This document shows positions 45,036-54,751 of a DNA stretch of 64,000 nt, piece after piece. The notes under the pieces were generated by a model that was not told the origin of the DNA, made no database searches, and saw only the letters and a program-made list of their open reading frames with translations. Positions within the stretch are counted from its first letter, which is position 1, and each line of letters starts with the position of its first letter. This DNA comes from an uncultured Roseibium sp. GTDB taxonomy: Bacteria > Pseudomonadota > Alphaproteobacteria > Rhizobiales > Stappiaceae. The position numbers and the translations under genes are program-made. The stretch covers positions 142,542 to 206,541 of the forward strand of contig NZ_CANMFD010000006.1 of NCBI RefSeq assembly GCF_947496995.1, in the 5' to 3' direction.

Positions 45036-45685
45036 GGCCGGAAACTTTCGCCTTGTGGTTCTTGCTGTTCTCCCCGTTTGGCGTCGATGGCGCCTGTTGC
45101 GGAGAGGGTCGGAGGTTCGTGTTCAAAAATGCTGGATGGGGTTTCGCCGGGCAATGGCGTGAGAACGAGGCAGCGGATGAATTGGGGGTGCGCGCCGCAG
45201 GTCATGCGCAAAAATGCCGAGCATTCACGCAGGGCGTCACGTGACTGCCTTTTCGCCTGGAGCAAGTTTCATATGTAAAGAGATTCAGAGCCGGATGTAT
45301 TTGAAGGCTCATCTGAAGTAGCCCGCCGGGCGGATGAAATTTCGGGATGTTTTATATTAACAGGAAGGCCGGCCAGTCTTCCGTTTTATGATGTCAATTG
45401 GAGTTTGTTTCCCGCTTGTGGAACTGCTCGTGCCATGAAACCAGCTGTCTGATTGCCGTTTCGCGCAAGTCCGTGGAAGTTGTTCTGAGCCAGGGGCGAA
45501 GCGGCATCGGAAGGGGGAAAAATCTGCCGGGTGCGGACTCGATTGTGGTTATCCGCGTGGGCCAAACCGGGAATCAGGGCCGTTGCCCGAGTCAACCGCG
45601 CGACTCGGAAGAATCCGAAAAAAGACTCATACTCAGGGACTTGAAGCCTCAGGGACTTACAGCGCCCTACCCGTGAGCCTGGGTG
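45036..45685. other. gene-free region between P-type-like protein and ABC operon
   Basis: This 650-base stretch has no gene I can support. A 92-codon plus-strand frame from 45398 shows no family features. A small stem, CCGAGTC (45587-45593) with GACTCGG (45602-45608), lies near the ABC operon end. A direct repeat TCAGGGACTT occurs at 45634 and 45650. The central part around 45295-45420 is AT-rich. Confidence 0.6.
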
Positions 45686-47407
45686 TCAGGCGGGTTCCAG
45701 ACTGGCGCGCGACAGCAGCTCCATTGACGGCATCAGGTTCAGCAGTTCGCGCGTATAGGCGTGCTGCGGCGCTTCGAACAGCTCGTCGCACCCGGAGACT
45801 TCGCACAATTCGCCATGGCGCATGACGCCGATGCGGTTGCACATTTGCCGGACCACTGCCAGATCGTGACTGATAAACAGCATGGTCAGCCGCAGCTCCT
45901 CCTGAAGGTCCTTTAGGAGGTTGAGGATCTGCGCCTGGATCGAGACATCGAGCGCCGACGTCGGCTCGTCGCAGATCAGGAAGCGTGGCCGGGTTGCAAG
46001 CGCGCGGGCGATGGAAATGCGTTGACGCTGCCCGCCGGAAAATTCATGCGGATATTTCTGCCCCGCGGCCGTGCCGAGGCCGACATGATCCAAAAGGTCG
46101 TCGACGATCCGCCGGACTTCGGCGTTTCCGGAGGCCAGTTTATGGAACCGGATTGGCTCGGCGATGATCTCCCTGACGCGCATGCGGGCGTTGAGGGAGG
46201 AATAGGGATCCTGGAAGATCATCTGCATCTGTCTGCGCATCGCCAGCACGTCGCGGCGGTTTTTCAGCGATGTGAGATCCGTTGCTCCGAAAAGGATGGA
46301 GCCGCTGGTCGGCTGGTAAAGGCCGGTGATAAGCCGTGCGATGGTCGACTTGCCCGAGCCGCTTTCGCCGACAAGACCGAAGGTCTCGCCTTGTTCGATA
46401 TCGAAACTGACCTTCTTGACGGCCTGAAAGTATTTCCGCCTGGACGGGAATATCGATCCCCGTGTCTCGAACCGCATGTCCAGATCCCGGATGCGCACCA
46501 GTGGACCGGAAATGGTGCTGAAATCGCGTGCCTTGCCCAGCCAGTGGGTGGAAATGTCGATCTGCCTTTGCGGCGTGCCTGCCGCCTCGATGTAGTTCAC
46601 GACCGGAAACCGGTCGACCTTGATATCCGGCCGCGGCACCGCGGAAATCAGGCTCTGCGTGTAGGGATGTTCCGGCGCGCCGAGAACCTTCGTTGTCTCG
46701 CCGTATTCCACGAGTTTGCCGTGATACATCACTGCAACATGATCGGTGATGTCTGCGATGACGCCCATGTCGTGGGTGATCACCATCATGGCGACATTCC
46801 GCTCCGAGCAGAGCTTCTTCATGAGCTCGAGGATCTGCGCCTGAATGGAGACATCCAGAGCCGTGGTCGGCTCATCGGCGATCACCAGTTCCGGTTCCGC
46901 GCACAGGGCAAGCGCGATGACCACCCGCTGGCGCATTCCGCCGGAAAACTGGTGCGGATATTGTCCGATCCGCTCTTCCGGATCGGGAATGCCGACCGCG
47001 TCGATCAGCTCTATGGCCCGTTCCCGCGCCTGCGTGCCGGTCAGCGGCAGATGGGTGCGGATGGTCTCCACCAATTGGGATTCGACGGTCTGCAGCGGGT
47101 CGAGCGAGGTCAGCGGGTCCTGGAAGATCATCCCGATCCTGCGCCCCCGCAGCAGGCGCTGCTGCTTGTAGGGCAGCTGGTCGATGCGCTGGTCGTGCAG
47201 GAAGATTTCGCCACCGGCGATGTGTCCCGGCTCCTGCAACAGACCGATCACCGCATTGCCGACGGTTGACTTGCCGGCGCCCGATTCCCCCACCACGCCA
47301 AGTATCTTGCCGGCCTCGACGCTGAGACTGACGTCGTCGACGGCGACGAAGACAGACTTCCGGCCCGGAAATTCGACGGTGAGATCCCTGATATCAAGCA
47401 CGCTCAT
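45686..47407 (-). CDS. fused peptide ABC transporter ATP-binding protein (DppDF-type)
   Basis: A 573-residue protein with two complete ATPase domains, equivalent to DppD and DppF in one chain (like GsiA/YejF). The first has Walker A G-E-S-G-A-G-K-S-T and signature F-S-G-G-M-R-Q-R; the second G-E-S-G-S-G-K-S-T and F-S-G-G-Q-R-Q-R. Each domain ends in the oligopeptide/dipeptide C-terminal extension. It is the last gene of a minus-strand transporter operon and drives uptake of peptides or peptide-like compounds. Confidence 0.94.
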   Translation of the reverse strand: MSVLDIRDLTVEFPGRKSVFVAVDDVSLSVEAGKILGVVGESGAGKSTVGNAVIGLLQEPGHIAGGEIFLHDQRIDQLPYKQQRLLRGRRIGMIFQDPLTSLDPLQTVESQLVETIRTHLPLTGTQARERAIELIDAVGIPDPEERIGQYPHQFSGGMRQRVVIALALCAEPELVIADEPTTALDVSIQAQILELMKKLCSERNVAMMVITHDMGVIADITDHVAVMYHGKLVEYGETTKVLGAPEHPYTQSLISAVPRPDIKVDRFPVVNYIEAAGTPQRQIDISTHWLGKARDFSTISGPLVRIRDLDMRFETRGSIFPSRRKYFQAVKKVSFDIEQGETFGLVGESGSGKSTIARLITGLYQPTSGSILFGATDLTSLKNRRDVLAMRRQMQMIFQDPYSSLNARMRVREIIAEPIRFHKLASGNAEVRRIVDDLLDHVGLGTAAGQKYPHEFSGGQRQRISIARALATRPRFLICDEPTSALDVSIQAQILNLLKDLQEELRLTMLFISHDLAVVRQMCNRIGVMRHGELCEVSGCDELFEAPQHAYTRELLNLMPSMELLSRASLEPA

Positions 47408-47414
47408 TTTGCCC

Positions 47415-48392
47415 TCACCGCAGTTTCGGGTTGAGGGCGTCGCGCAGCCAGTCGCCCAGAAGGTTGACGTTCAGGACCAGAAGGGCCAGCGCAACACCGG
47501 GAAAGATCGCGATCCACCACTCACCAGAATAGAGAAAATCGTTGCCGATTGCGATCAGCGTGCCGAGGGACGGCTGGGTGGGCGGCATGCCGACACCGAG
47601 AAAGGACAGCGTTGCCTCGGTCACGATGGCCAGCGCCAGATTGATGGTGGCGATCACCATCACCGGTCCCATCACGTTCGGCAGGATGTGGCGCGCCATG
47701 ATAATGACGGAAGGCAGGCCGATCACCCGGGCCGCCTGAACGTATTCCTTGCTTTTTTCCACCATGGTCGAGCCGCGCACGGTCCGGGCATATTGAACCC
47801 AGAAGGACAGGGCCAGCGCCACGATCAGAATGTAGAAAGCGAAGACGTCGCGGTCGAGGGACCCGAAAATTCCGTTCGCAATACCGTCGATCAGCAACGC
47901 GATCAGAATGGCCGGGAAGGTGAGCTGGACATCGGCGATGCGCATGATGATCGCATCGATCCGTCCACCCATGTAACCGGCGACCAGTCCCAGGGTGATG
48001 CCGATGACGGCGGCGGCAGCAACGGAGCAGAAGCCGACGATCAGCGAAATGCGCATACCGTAGAAGATGCCGGAGAGAAGATCCCGTCCCTGGTCATCGG
48101 TTCCAAGCACGAAACGCGGGTCGGAATAGTCCATCCAGACCGGCGGGACGCGGGCGTCCATGATCGATATGGAGGCCAGATCGAAAGGATTGTGCGGAGC
48201 GATCCACGGCGCCAGAAAGGCGAGCAGAAACAGGATCAACGTGCCGCAGGCGGCGACGACCGTCACCTTTGACCGCAGGAAGGCATGGAAGAAGTCGCTG
48301 TCCACGATTCTCGTCATGCGTCCGGGAGTGGGTTGCACCCCGCTCCGGTCCTGCACCGCGGCCTTCGCTTCTTCGTTGGAGACTGTAGGCAT
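47415..48392 (-). CDS. peptide ABC transporter permease (DppC type)
   Basis: A 325-residue permease with an N-terminal OppC_N segment and about six helices. The ABC-facing loop is Y-V-Q-A-A-R-V-I-G-L-P (near 219-229). D-D-Q-G-R-D-L-L-S-G-I-F-Y-G-M-R is the typical DppC periplasmic sequence. It is seven bases upstream of the ATPase gene and follows the DppB-type permease after 15 bases. Confidence 0.93.
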   Translation of the reverse strand: MPTVSNEEAKAAVQDRSGVQPTPGRMTRIVDSDFFHAFLRSKVTVVAACGTLILFLLAFLAPWIAPHNPFDLASISIMDARVPPVWMDYSDPRFVLGTDDQGRDLLSGIFYGMRISLIVGFCSVAAAAVIGITLGLVAGYMGGRIDAIIMRIADVQLTFPAILIALLIDGIANGIFGSLDRDVFAFYILIVALALSFWVQYARTVRGSTMVEKSKEYVQAARVIGLPSVIIMARHILPNVMGPVMVIATINLALAIVTEATLSFLGVGMPPTQPSLGTLIAIGNDFLYSGEWWIAIFPGVALALLVLNVNLLGDWLRDALNPKLR

Positions 48393-48407
48393 GGCTGGCT
48401 GTCTCCC

Positions 48408-49382
48408 TTAAGGCCGTCCGACCCGCAGGCGCGGATCGATGAGAAAATAGAGGATGTCGACGATGAAGTTGATCGCCACGAACATGAAGGCGGTCAGCAG
48501 CAGATAGGCCGACATGATCGGAATATCGACATTCTGCACCGCCTGCAGGAACAGGAGACCCATGCCCGGCCATTGAAACACGGTCTCGGTGATGGTCGCG
48601 AAAGCGATGATCGACCCGAGCTGAAGGCCGGTGATGGTGACCACTGGAACCAGCGTATTCTTGAGCGCATGGCGGAAATTGACCAGCCGGTCCGGCAGGC
48701 CGCGGGCGCGAGCGAACTTGATATAATCGGTGCGGATGACCTCAAGCATCTCGGCGCGGATCAGCCGCATGATCAGGGTCATCTGGTAGAGACCGAGTGT
48801 GATCGATGGCAGGATCAGCGCTTTCAGGCCGGAGACCGTCAGGAAACCGGTGGTCCACCATGAACCTATCTGCACCGTCTCCCCGCGGCCGAAGCTCGGC
48901 AGCCACTGGAGGGTCACGGAAAACAGGAAAATCAGCAGGATCCCGATAAAGAATGTCGGCAGGGATATTCCGATGAGGGATACCGAAAGAAACAGTTTCG
49001 AGATGGGCGACTCCCTGTTGAGGCCCGCGAAGATGCCCATCGGAACGCCGACGACAAGAGCGAACAGCGCCGATGTGAAGCTGAGTTCAAGCGTCGCCGG
49101 AATGCGTTTGGCGAAGAGGTCGGAAACCGGTTGGCGGAACTGGTAGGAGGTGCCGAAGTCGAACCGCACCGCCTTGGACAGGAAATTATAGAACTGGATC
49201 GGGATCGGATCGTTCAGCCCGAGCCGCTCCCGCAGGGCTTCGCGCTCTTCAAGGGAAGTCTCGATGCCGACCATCTGGTTGACCGGGTCGCCGACAAAAC
49301 GGAACATGGTGAAGGACAGAAGCGCCACCACCAGCATGACAATCATCGCCTGTACAAAGCGGCGCGTCGCAAATCCAATCAT
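48408..49382 (-). CDS. peptide ABC transporter permease (DppB type)
   Basis: A 324-residue permease with six helices, the DppB start F-A-T-R-R-F-V-Q-A, the coupling loop Y-I-K-F-A-R-A-R-G-L-P, and W-P-G-M-G-L-L-F-L-Q-A near the end. It pairs with the adjacent DppC-type subunit. It begins 76 bases after the binding-protein gene on the same strand. Confidence 0.93.
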   Translation of the reverse strand: MIGFATRRFVQAMIVMLVVALLSFTMFRFVGDPVNQMVGIETSLEEREALRERLGLNDPIPIQFYNFLSKAVRFDFGTSYQFRQPVSDLFAKRIPATLELSFTSALFALVVGVPMGIFAGLNRESPISKLFLSVSLIGISLPTFFIGILLIFLFSVTLQWLPSFGRGETVQIGSWWTTGFLTVSGLKALILPSITLGLYQMTLIMRLIRAEMLEVIRTDYIKFARARGLPDRLVNFRHALKNTLVPVVTITGLQLGSIIAFATITETVFQWPGMGLLFLQAVQNVDIPIMSAYLLLTAFMFVAINFIVDILYFLIDPRLRVGRP

Positions 49383-49458
49383 ATCGGCTCTTCAGGTCGG
49401 AACAGGAATACCTCCCCGCCCGGCGATCGGGCGGGGACGCTGTGTTGGAAGTGCCGGA

Positions 49459-51042
49459 TCAGTTCTTGGTCACGAACCGGAACTTGAACTGGTTGTCGGC
49501 ACGTTGAACGAGCTGCACCTTGTCCGAAACGCCCCAGGCGAGCCCCTGCTGGTGAAGCGGCAGGTAGTAGACGTTGTCATGGGCGATCTTGAAGGCCTCG
49601 GCGATAAGGTCGTCACGCTTGGCCGGATCGATCTCGACCAGGATCTGGTCGGTCAGTTCGTCGATCTTGGGATCGCAGAAACCGCCATTGTTGAACGGTG
49701 AGCCGGCACCTGCCTCGTCACGGCAGTTCATCAGGTCATTGAGCACGTTCCAGCTGTCGAGCGAGCCGGGGGTCCAGCCAAGCAGATAGAAGGAGGTGTC
49801 ATAGCCGCCCGAAGCCAGGATCTTGGCGAAATACTTGGCTTTCGGCTGGGCGTTGAGATCGACCTTCACACCCACCCGCGCCAGCATCGACGCAACCGCC
49901 TGACAGATGGCTTCATCGTTGACATAGCGGTCGTTGGGGCAATCCATGCCGACGGAAAAGCCGTCCGCATATCCGGCTTCCGCCAGGAGCGCCTTGGCCG
50001 CTTCCGGATCGTACGGATAACGCTCGAACTCACCCGCCTTGGAGAACAGGAACGGCGAGATCATGATGGCGGAGGGCGTCGACAGGTCGCGCATGACCTT
50101 CTTCTTGATCCCCTCGATGTCGATCGCCTGATAAAAGGCCTTGCGGACTCTCACGTCCTGGAAGGGGTTCTTGCCCTTCACATCCGAATAGAGCAGTTCG
50201 TCCCGCATCTGGTCCATGCCCAGGAAAATGGTCCGCAGCTCCGGTCCGGTCAGGGCGACGGTGCCCGCGTTTTCGTTGACGCGTTTGATGTCCTGAACCG
50301 GGATCGGATACACCATGTCCAGTTCGCCGGACAAAAGCGCGGCAACCCGTGTGGCGTCGGAGGAAATCGGAGTGAACTCGACCGTGTCGAGATTATGCTC
50401 TGCCGTATCCCACCAGCCATCGTTTTTCTCAAACACGGTCTTCACGCCGGCTTCGTGGCTGGCGACCTTGAATGGACCGGTGCCGTTCGCATGCAGTGCG
50501 GCATGGTTGGCGGCGGTATCGGACGCGGAAGTGACCTTGACCGCATCGTTTTCGGTCGTCCACTCCTTGTCCATGATGTAGAACGTATCCCACTCGTAAT
50601 GCAGGATCGGGTTCGGGCCGCTCAGGACAAAATCGACCGTGTAATCGTCCACGATCTCGACCTTGACGTCGGCCGGAACGCGGGTGCTCAGATCCGACCC
50701 TTCGGAATGGACCCGATCGACGGAGAATGCGACATCCTCGGCATTGAAGTCGTTGCCGTTATGGAATTTTACGCCCTTGCGCAGATAGAAACGCCAGCGA
50801 TTCGGCTCGACGATTTCCCAGCGCTCCGCCAGCCCCGGTTCGATCGACAGATCGGAAGCACGCCGTGTCAGACCCTCATAGACATTCCCGAGGGACGACA
50901 AGGTGAAAGTTTCATTGAGGCTGTATGGATCCAGTGCGTTCAAAGATCCCTGAAACGCGAATTTCAGTGTTTCAGCCTGAACAGCCGACCACGAACCCGC
51001 AACAGATAATGTTGCGGCGATCACAAATAATTTCTTGTTCAT
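49459..51042 (-). CDS. peptide/solute ABC transporter binding protein (SBP family 5)
   Basis: A 527-residue periplasmic protein with a signal peptide ending in A-V-Q-A and the SBP_bac_5 pattern (L-D-P-Y-S-L-N-E, R-W-E-I-V-E-P-N-R-W-R-F-Y-L-R-K-G-V-K-F-H-N-G). The start at 51042 follows AGAGGGGAAA; the longer frame carries no homology. This class binds di- and oligopeptides, opines or glycosides. The preceding ArgE-like gene hints that the ligand or product may be an N-acyl amino acid or ornithine derivative. Confidence 0.92.
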   Translation of the reverse strand: MNKKLFVIAATLSVAGSWSAVQAETLKFAFQGSLNALDPYSLNETFTLSSLGNVYEGLTRRASDLSIEPGLAERWEIVEPNRWRFYLRKGVKFHNGNDFNAEDVAFSVDRVHSEGSDLSTRVPADVKVEIVDDYTVDFVLSGPNPILHYEWDTFYIMDKEWTTENDAVKVTSASDTAANHAALHANGTGPFKVASHEAGVKTVFEKNDGWWDTAEHNLDTVEFTPISSDATRVAALLSGELDMVYPIPVQDIKRVNENAGTVALTGPELRTIFLGMDQMRDELLYSDVKGKNPFQDVRVRKAFYQAIDIEGIKKKVMRDLSTPSAIMISPFLFSKAGEFERYPYDPEAAKALLAEAGYADGFSVGMDCPNDRYVNDEAICQAVASMLARVGVKVDLNAQPKAKYFAKILASGGYDTSFYLLGWTPGSLDSWNVLNDLMNCRDEAGAGSPFNNGGFCDPKIDELTDQILVEIDPAKRDDLIAEAFKIAHDNVYYLPLHQQGLAWGVSDKVQLVQRADNQFKFRFVTKN

Positions 51043-51159
51043 TTTCCCCTCTTTCCGGTTTCCCGAACGGCAACCCGAGCATGATAGCTCTTCCGACGAT
51101 TGCACGTCTGCCCTGCAGCTGAAAACTATGACATTGCAAATGACTGAATTCAAATCGGT

Positions 51160-52329
51160 TTAACTGTCAATTTGCGACAGGTCCGCAGTCAGTCTGTCCA
51201 AAAATGCGGCACACCGGTCCAATTCCGTGAGTTCAATGAATTCATCCAGTTGATGAGCCTGGTCGATGGATCCCGGACCGCAGACGATCGTGGAAAGCCC
51301 GTGAGCCTGAAAGATCCCGCCCTCGGTCGCATAAACCACCACATTGCGGGCGTTGTCGCCGGTCAGGCGCCGCGCAACTGTTTCCGCCTTGCCGTCTTCT
51401 TCTTCCCGGAGGCCGGGTACATTCGCCATCTCCGTCACGTCGATTCGGCACTGCGAAGACACTGCCTGCATGTCGGGCAGGACCTCGCTTTCGATGAAAG
51501 ACCTGTAGGCTGCGACCCAGTCGTCCGCGCTTTCTCCGGGCAACATGCGGATGTCGGTAACAAACTCACAGTTCCCGGCGGTGATGTTATGCGCCTGCCC
51601 CCCATGGATTACGCCGCAATGAAGCGTCGTGTAGGGGGGATCGAATGGACAATCGGGCTCGGCCCCGGCCTTGTTCTCCGCAGTCCTTGCATCCAGCCAG
51701 GTGATCAGATTCGCGGCTGCGGAAATGGCTGAAACGCCCCTGTGCAACTGGCTGGAATGCACCGGATGGCCGTGGATATGCGTCTTCAGAACGACGATTC
51801 CCTTGTGCCCGCTCACCACCTTCATGCGTGTGGGTTCCCCCACGATCACGAAGTCGGGCTTAGGTCCTCTTGCGAGCATGTCCGCAATGAGTGGCGAGAC
51901 ACCCGTGCAGCCGGTTTCCTCGTCATAGGACAGGGCGATATGCACCGGCCTCCCGAGATCGGCGGACAGGAAATCGGGCACCTTCGCGAGCACTGTAGCG
52001 GCAAACCCCTTCATGTCCGCCGCGCCGCGCCCGTAAAGACGTCCGTCGGCTTCCCAGGCGGTGAAAGGATCCTGTGACCAGTTCTGGCCCTCCACGGGCA
52101 CCACATCCGTGTGCGCCGACAGAACGGCGCCGCCGTCGAGTGCCGGGCCGATCCTTGCGTGAAGCGACGCCTTGGTGCCGTCCTCGCTCGGAACACGGAC
52201 CGACGTCACACCCAGCCCGGCAAGGTATTCCTCGACAAAGTCGATCAGGGCAAGGTTGCTGCGGTCTGAAACCGTATTGAACGAGATCAGTTTCTTCAGC
52301 ATGTCTCGCGGTGTGGGGAACTGGCTCAC
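51160..52329 (-). CDS. argE: ArgE-type M20 metallo-deacetylase
   Basis: A 389-residue dinuclear zinc hydrolase of the ArgE/DapE family. Metal motifs include S-A-H-T-D-V-V-P, G-R-G-A-A-D-M-K-G, D-E-E-T-G-C-T-G and the late C-G-P-G-S-I-D-Q-A-H. GTG at 52329 (behind CTGGAGACACC) gives the best start and avoids overlap with the upstream gene; the frame is longer. ArgE converts N-acetylornithine to ornithine. The operon setting beside a peptide transporter suggests a catabolic role on N-acyl amino acids instead. Confidence 0.85.
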   Translation of the reverse strand: MSQFPTPRDMLKKLISFNTVSDRSNLALIDFVEEYLAGLGVTSVRVPSEDGTKASLHARIGPALDGGAVLSAHTDVVPVEGQNWSQDPFTAWEADGRLYGRGAADMKGFAATVLAKVPDFLSADLGRPVHIALSYDEETGCTGVSPLIADMLARGPKPDFVIVGEPTRMKVVSGHKGIVVLKTHIHGHPVHSSQLHRGVSAISAAANLITWLDARTAENKAGAEPDCPFDPPYTTLHCGVIHGGQAHNITAGNCEFVTDIRMLPGESADDWVAAYRSFIESEVLPDMQAVSSQCRIDVTEMANVPGLREEEDGKAETVARRLTGDNARNVVVYATEGGIFQAHGLSTIVCGPGSIDQAHQLDEFIELTELDRCAAFLDRLTADLSQIDS

Positions 52330-52345
52330 GGTGTCTCCAGGCTGG

Positions 52346-54103
52346 TCATCGATTGGTTGCGGCGTGTTTGCTGCCTGTGCCGGCATCAGGCACGAGAAGG
52401 CCGTCCAGGTTGACCATCGTGAATATCTGCAGGGCAACTTCCTTGCCCCGCAACTTGATTTCCGATGTCTCCGCACCTGAAATGTCGGCGCCTGCAGCGT
52501 CGATCACGGCTTTCGAAACGGCAAGAAAGCTGCCGTGAACCTTGTTTTCCGTTTCCAGTCGGCTGGCCGTGTTGACCACATCGCCGAGCGCCGTCAGGCC
52601 GCCCCGCGTGCCGTCGGTTCCTGCCGAGCCGATGCGGCCGAGGATAGCCGGGCCTAGATGAAGCCCGATCCCGAGGCGGATCGGATCCCGGAACTGCGGC
52701 GCTTTCTCGGCTTCCAGCGCCGTCATGACGGCTTCGATGCGTTTGCTGGCCTTGAGTGCCTGACGGGCGCCGGTCGCGGCATCACAGTCCATTCCGAAGA
52801 TGGCCATGATGCCGTCGCCGATGAACTTGTCGACATAGCCACCTTCGGCGCGGATGGCCGCCGAGGCCTGATCGAGATAGCTGTTGAGCAAATGCACGAC
52901 GTCGTAGGCGAGCTGGGATTCGGTGATGCGGGTGAAATTGCGCAGATCGACGAACATCACCGTCACGACCTGCTCCACGCCCCAGAAATAGGCATCCTGA
53001 AGGTGCCGGGCGGAGCCGGCAGCCTCCCTCACCGGCACCAGAGGCTGGACCTCGATGTTTCCCCTGGGTCTGATCTGGCAGGCCAGGCGCACGTTTTCCC
53101 CTGCCGCAATTCTGGAAAGCACGGCCGATTCCGCCGGCCCGGGCTCGTCGAGCGTATCGCCGCCGGAGAGAATCCGCACCCGGCAGGTCGAGCAGCGCGC
53201 CCGGCCTCCGCAGACAGCCGCATGCGGAATGTCCTTCATCCGGCTCATCTCCAGAAGGGTAGGGCCCGGAGACACGCGGATCTTGAGGTCGCCGGGATAG
53301 GAAACCGTAATACCGGAAGCGAAACGCTGAACAAGGTAGCGGGTCAGCACGATGAGAAGGCTGATCAGAATGAGGCTGAAGACGAAGGCCCTGAGTTGAA
53401 GGATCAGGCTGTCGGCCCAGAGGCGTTGGTCCGCCGTGACCTGCACGGTGATATCCTGGCTCAGGGCCAGGCGCCGGGCTCCCTCGATCCAGCCCCACAG
53501 GGCCAGCACTGGCACGGCTGCCGCAAGGACCACTGCCAGCGGCAGAAGCCGGTGATAGAGAGGATAAAGCCTCAGCCAGAAATGGAGGCCGATCATGGCA
53601 TGGAACCAGACCACAAGCAGCAGGATGGACTGGCTCAGCGCGCCATCGGGCCATAGCAGGGTCAGCATCTGTGAATAGGCCGGTACGAAACCGAACTCCT
53701 TGGCCAAACCCATCGTGAAGGTGACATGCGGGATCAGGGACCAGGGGATGTAAAGGCCGAGCGCCAACTGGCAGAATTCCCAGCGCGACATCTTCAGCGT
53801 CCGGCGGCGGCTTGTTCGCCACAGCGCGAGCGTTACGTGGGTCAGCGCCGCCAGGATCAGAAGCGCTTCGCCCAGGGGATTGCGCCAGACCCCGTAGTGC
53901 CACAGTGAGGCCTTGTCCATCGTCTCGACGGAAATGATGCCAAGGGCATGGTTGAGAAAATGGCTGAGACAAAAGACGAACAGGATCAGCCCGCTCCACA
54001 GCCGCAGGCGCTGTCGCCAGTTGCCCAGTCCTGGCCGGGATCTGGCCTCGGCCTGCCGGGATACGGGTTTGACGGGAACGGAAGCAGATCCGGGCACGCT
54101 CAT
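52346..54103 (-). CDS. membrane [2Fe-2S] ferredoxin-adenylate cyclase
   Basis: A 585-residue fusion. The N-terminal 260 residues hold about six helices with recurring histidines (H-F-L-N-H at 48-52, His89, His126, His168, His174), which could bind haem. Residues 265-355 are a ferredoxin domain with cluster cysteines C298, C304, C307 and C342 (C-x5-C-x2-C spacing). From about 375 there is a class III cyclase domain with metal aspartates in F-V-D-L-R-N-F-T (Asp386) and I-G-D-G-I-M (Asp430). ATG at 54103 follows GGAGATCTC. A cyclic nucleotide output gated by redox state is likely. It ends 16 bases before the ArgE start. Confidence 0.88.
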   Translation of the reverse strand: MSVPGSASVPVKPVSRQAEARSRPGLGNWRQRLRLWSGLILFVFCLSHFLNHALGIISVETMDKASLWHYGVWRNPLGEALLILAALTHVTLALWRTSRRRTLKMSRWEFCQLALGLYIPWSLIPHVTFTMGLAKEFGFVPAYSQMLTLLWPDGALSQSILLLVVWFHAMIGLHFWLRLYPLYHRLLPLAVVLAAAVPVLALWGWIEGARRLALSQDITVQVTADQRLWADSLILQLRAFVFSLILISLLIVLTRYLVQRFASGITVSYPGDLKIRVSPGPTLLEMSRMKDIPHAAVCGGRARCSTCRVRILSGGDTLDEPGPAESAVLSRIAAGENVRLACQIRPRGNIEVQPLVPVREAAGSARHLQDAYFWGVEQVVTVMFVDLRNFTRITESQLAYDVVHLLNSYLDQASAAIRAEGGYVDKFIGDGIMAIFGMDCDAATGARQALKASKRIEAVMTALEAEKAPQFRDPIRLGIGLHLGPAILGRIGSAGTDGTRGGLTALGDVVNTASRLETENKVHGSFLAVSKAVIDAAGADISGAETSEIKLRGKEVALQIFTMVNLDGLLVPDAGTGSKHAATNR

Positions 54104-54354
54104 GAGATCTCCAGGCATCCTTGCCGGCTTGGTGGCGCCTCTCGCAGGCAACCGAACCGTATGAATGCAGCAAAGCGGCCCCATTGCAAAGACAGAGCCG
54201 CACGTCAGGCCATTGAACGGGGATCAGTGACGCGCGAGGCCTGTGGGGTCAACCCGCCGCGTGGCCACAATGGTGGAAAGTCGTCCCGGGTGCTTGAAAC
54301 TCGATCCGTCAGACGCAACTGTCCGGCAGGATATTGGCACGGAGAGAATTGATC

Positions 54355-54714
54355 ATGAAGGTCTACGGCATCAGGAATTGCGACACCGTCAAGAAAGCCC
54401 GGAAGTTCCTGGAGGAGGCCGGCATGGACTACACGTTCCACGACTACCGCAAGGACGGTGTGGACGAGGACAAGCTGGCGGCTTTTGTCGGAGAGTTCGG
54501 TTGGGACACCGTCTTGAACAGGCGCGGCACGACATGGCGGAAACTGGATGACGAGATCAAGGATTCCGTCGTCGATGCCGCCAGCGCTCTCAGCGTGATG
54601 ATCGAGCACCCTTCCGCGATCAGGCGTCCGATCGTCGAGTGCGAGACGAAGAACTTCATCGGCTTCGACCCCGTTGCCTGGGAAATGGCGCTGGAACTGG
54701 GCGAACTGAAATAA
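54355..54714 (+). CDS. Spx/ArsC-family (YffB-like) protein
   Basis: A 119-residue thioredoxin-fold protein with one cysteine in I-R-N-C-D-T-V-K-K-A at the active-site position and none of the extra cysteines of thioredoxin-linked arsenate reductases. This matches the YffB group, thought to be glutathione-dependent reductases. GGAGAG precedes the ATG at 54355. It stands alone; no ars genes are near. Confidence 0.88.
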   Translation: MKVYGIRNCDTVKKARKFLEEAGMDYTFHDYRKDGVDEDKLAAFVGEFGWDTVLNRRGTTWRKLDDEIKDSVVDAASALSVMIEHPSAIRRPIVECETKNFIGFDPVAWEMALELGELK

Positions 54715-54751
54715 GGCTGCAGGGCCGCGCGCGCGTTTGCCGGTTCCGTCT

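Noticed and set aside
45398..45676. 92-codon plus-strand frame in the 650-base gap
   Set aside because: No homology, no ribosome site and unusual residue composition; left as non-coding.
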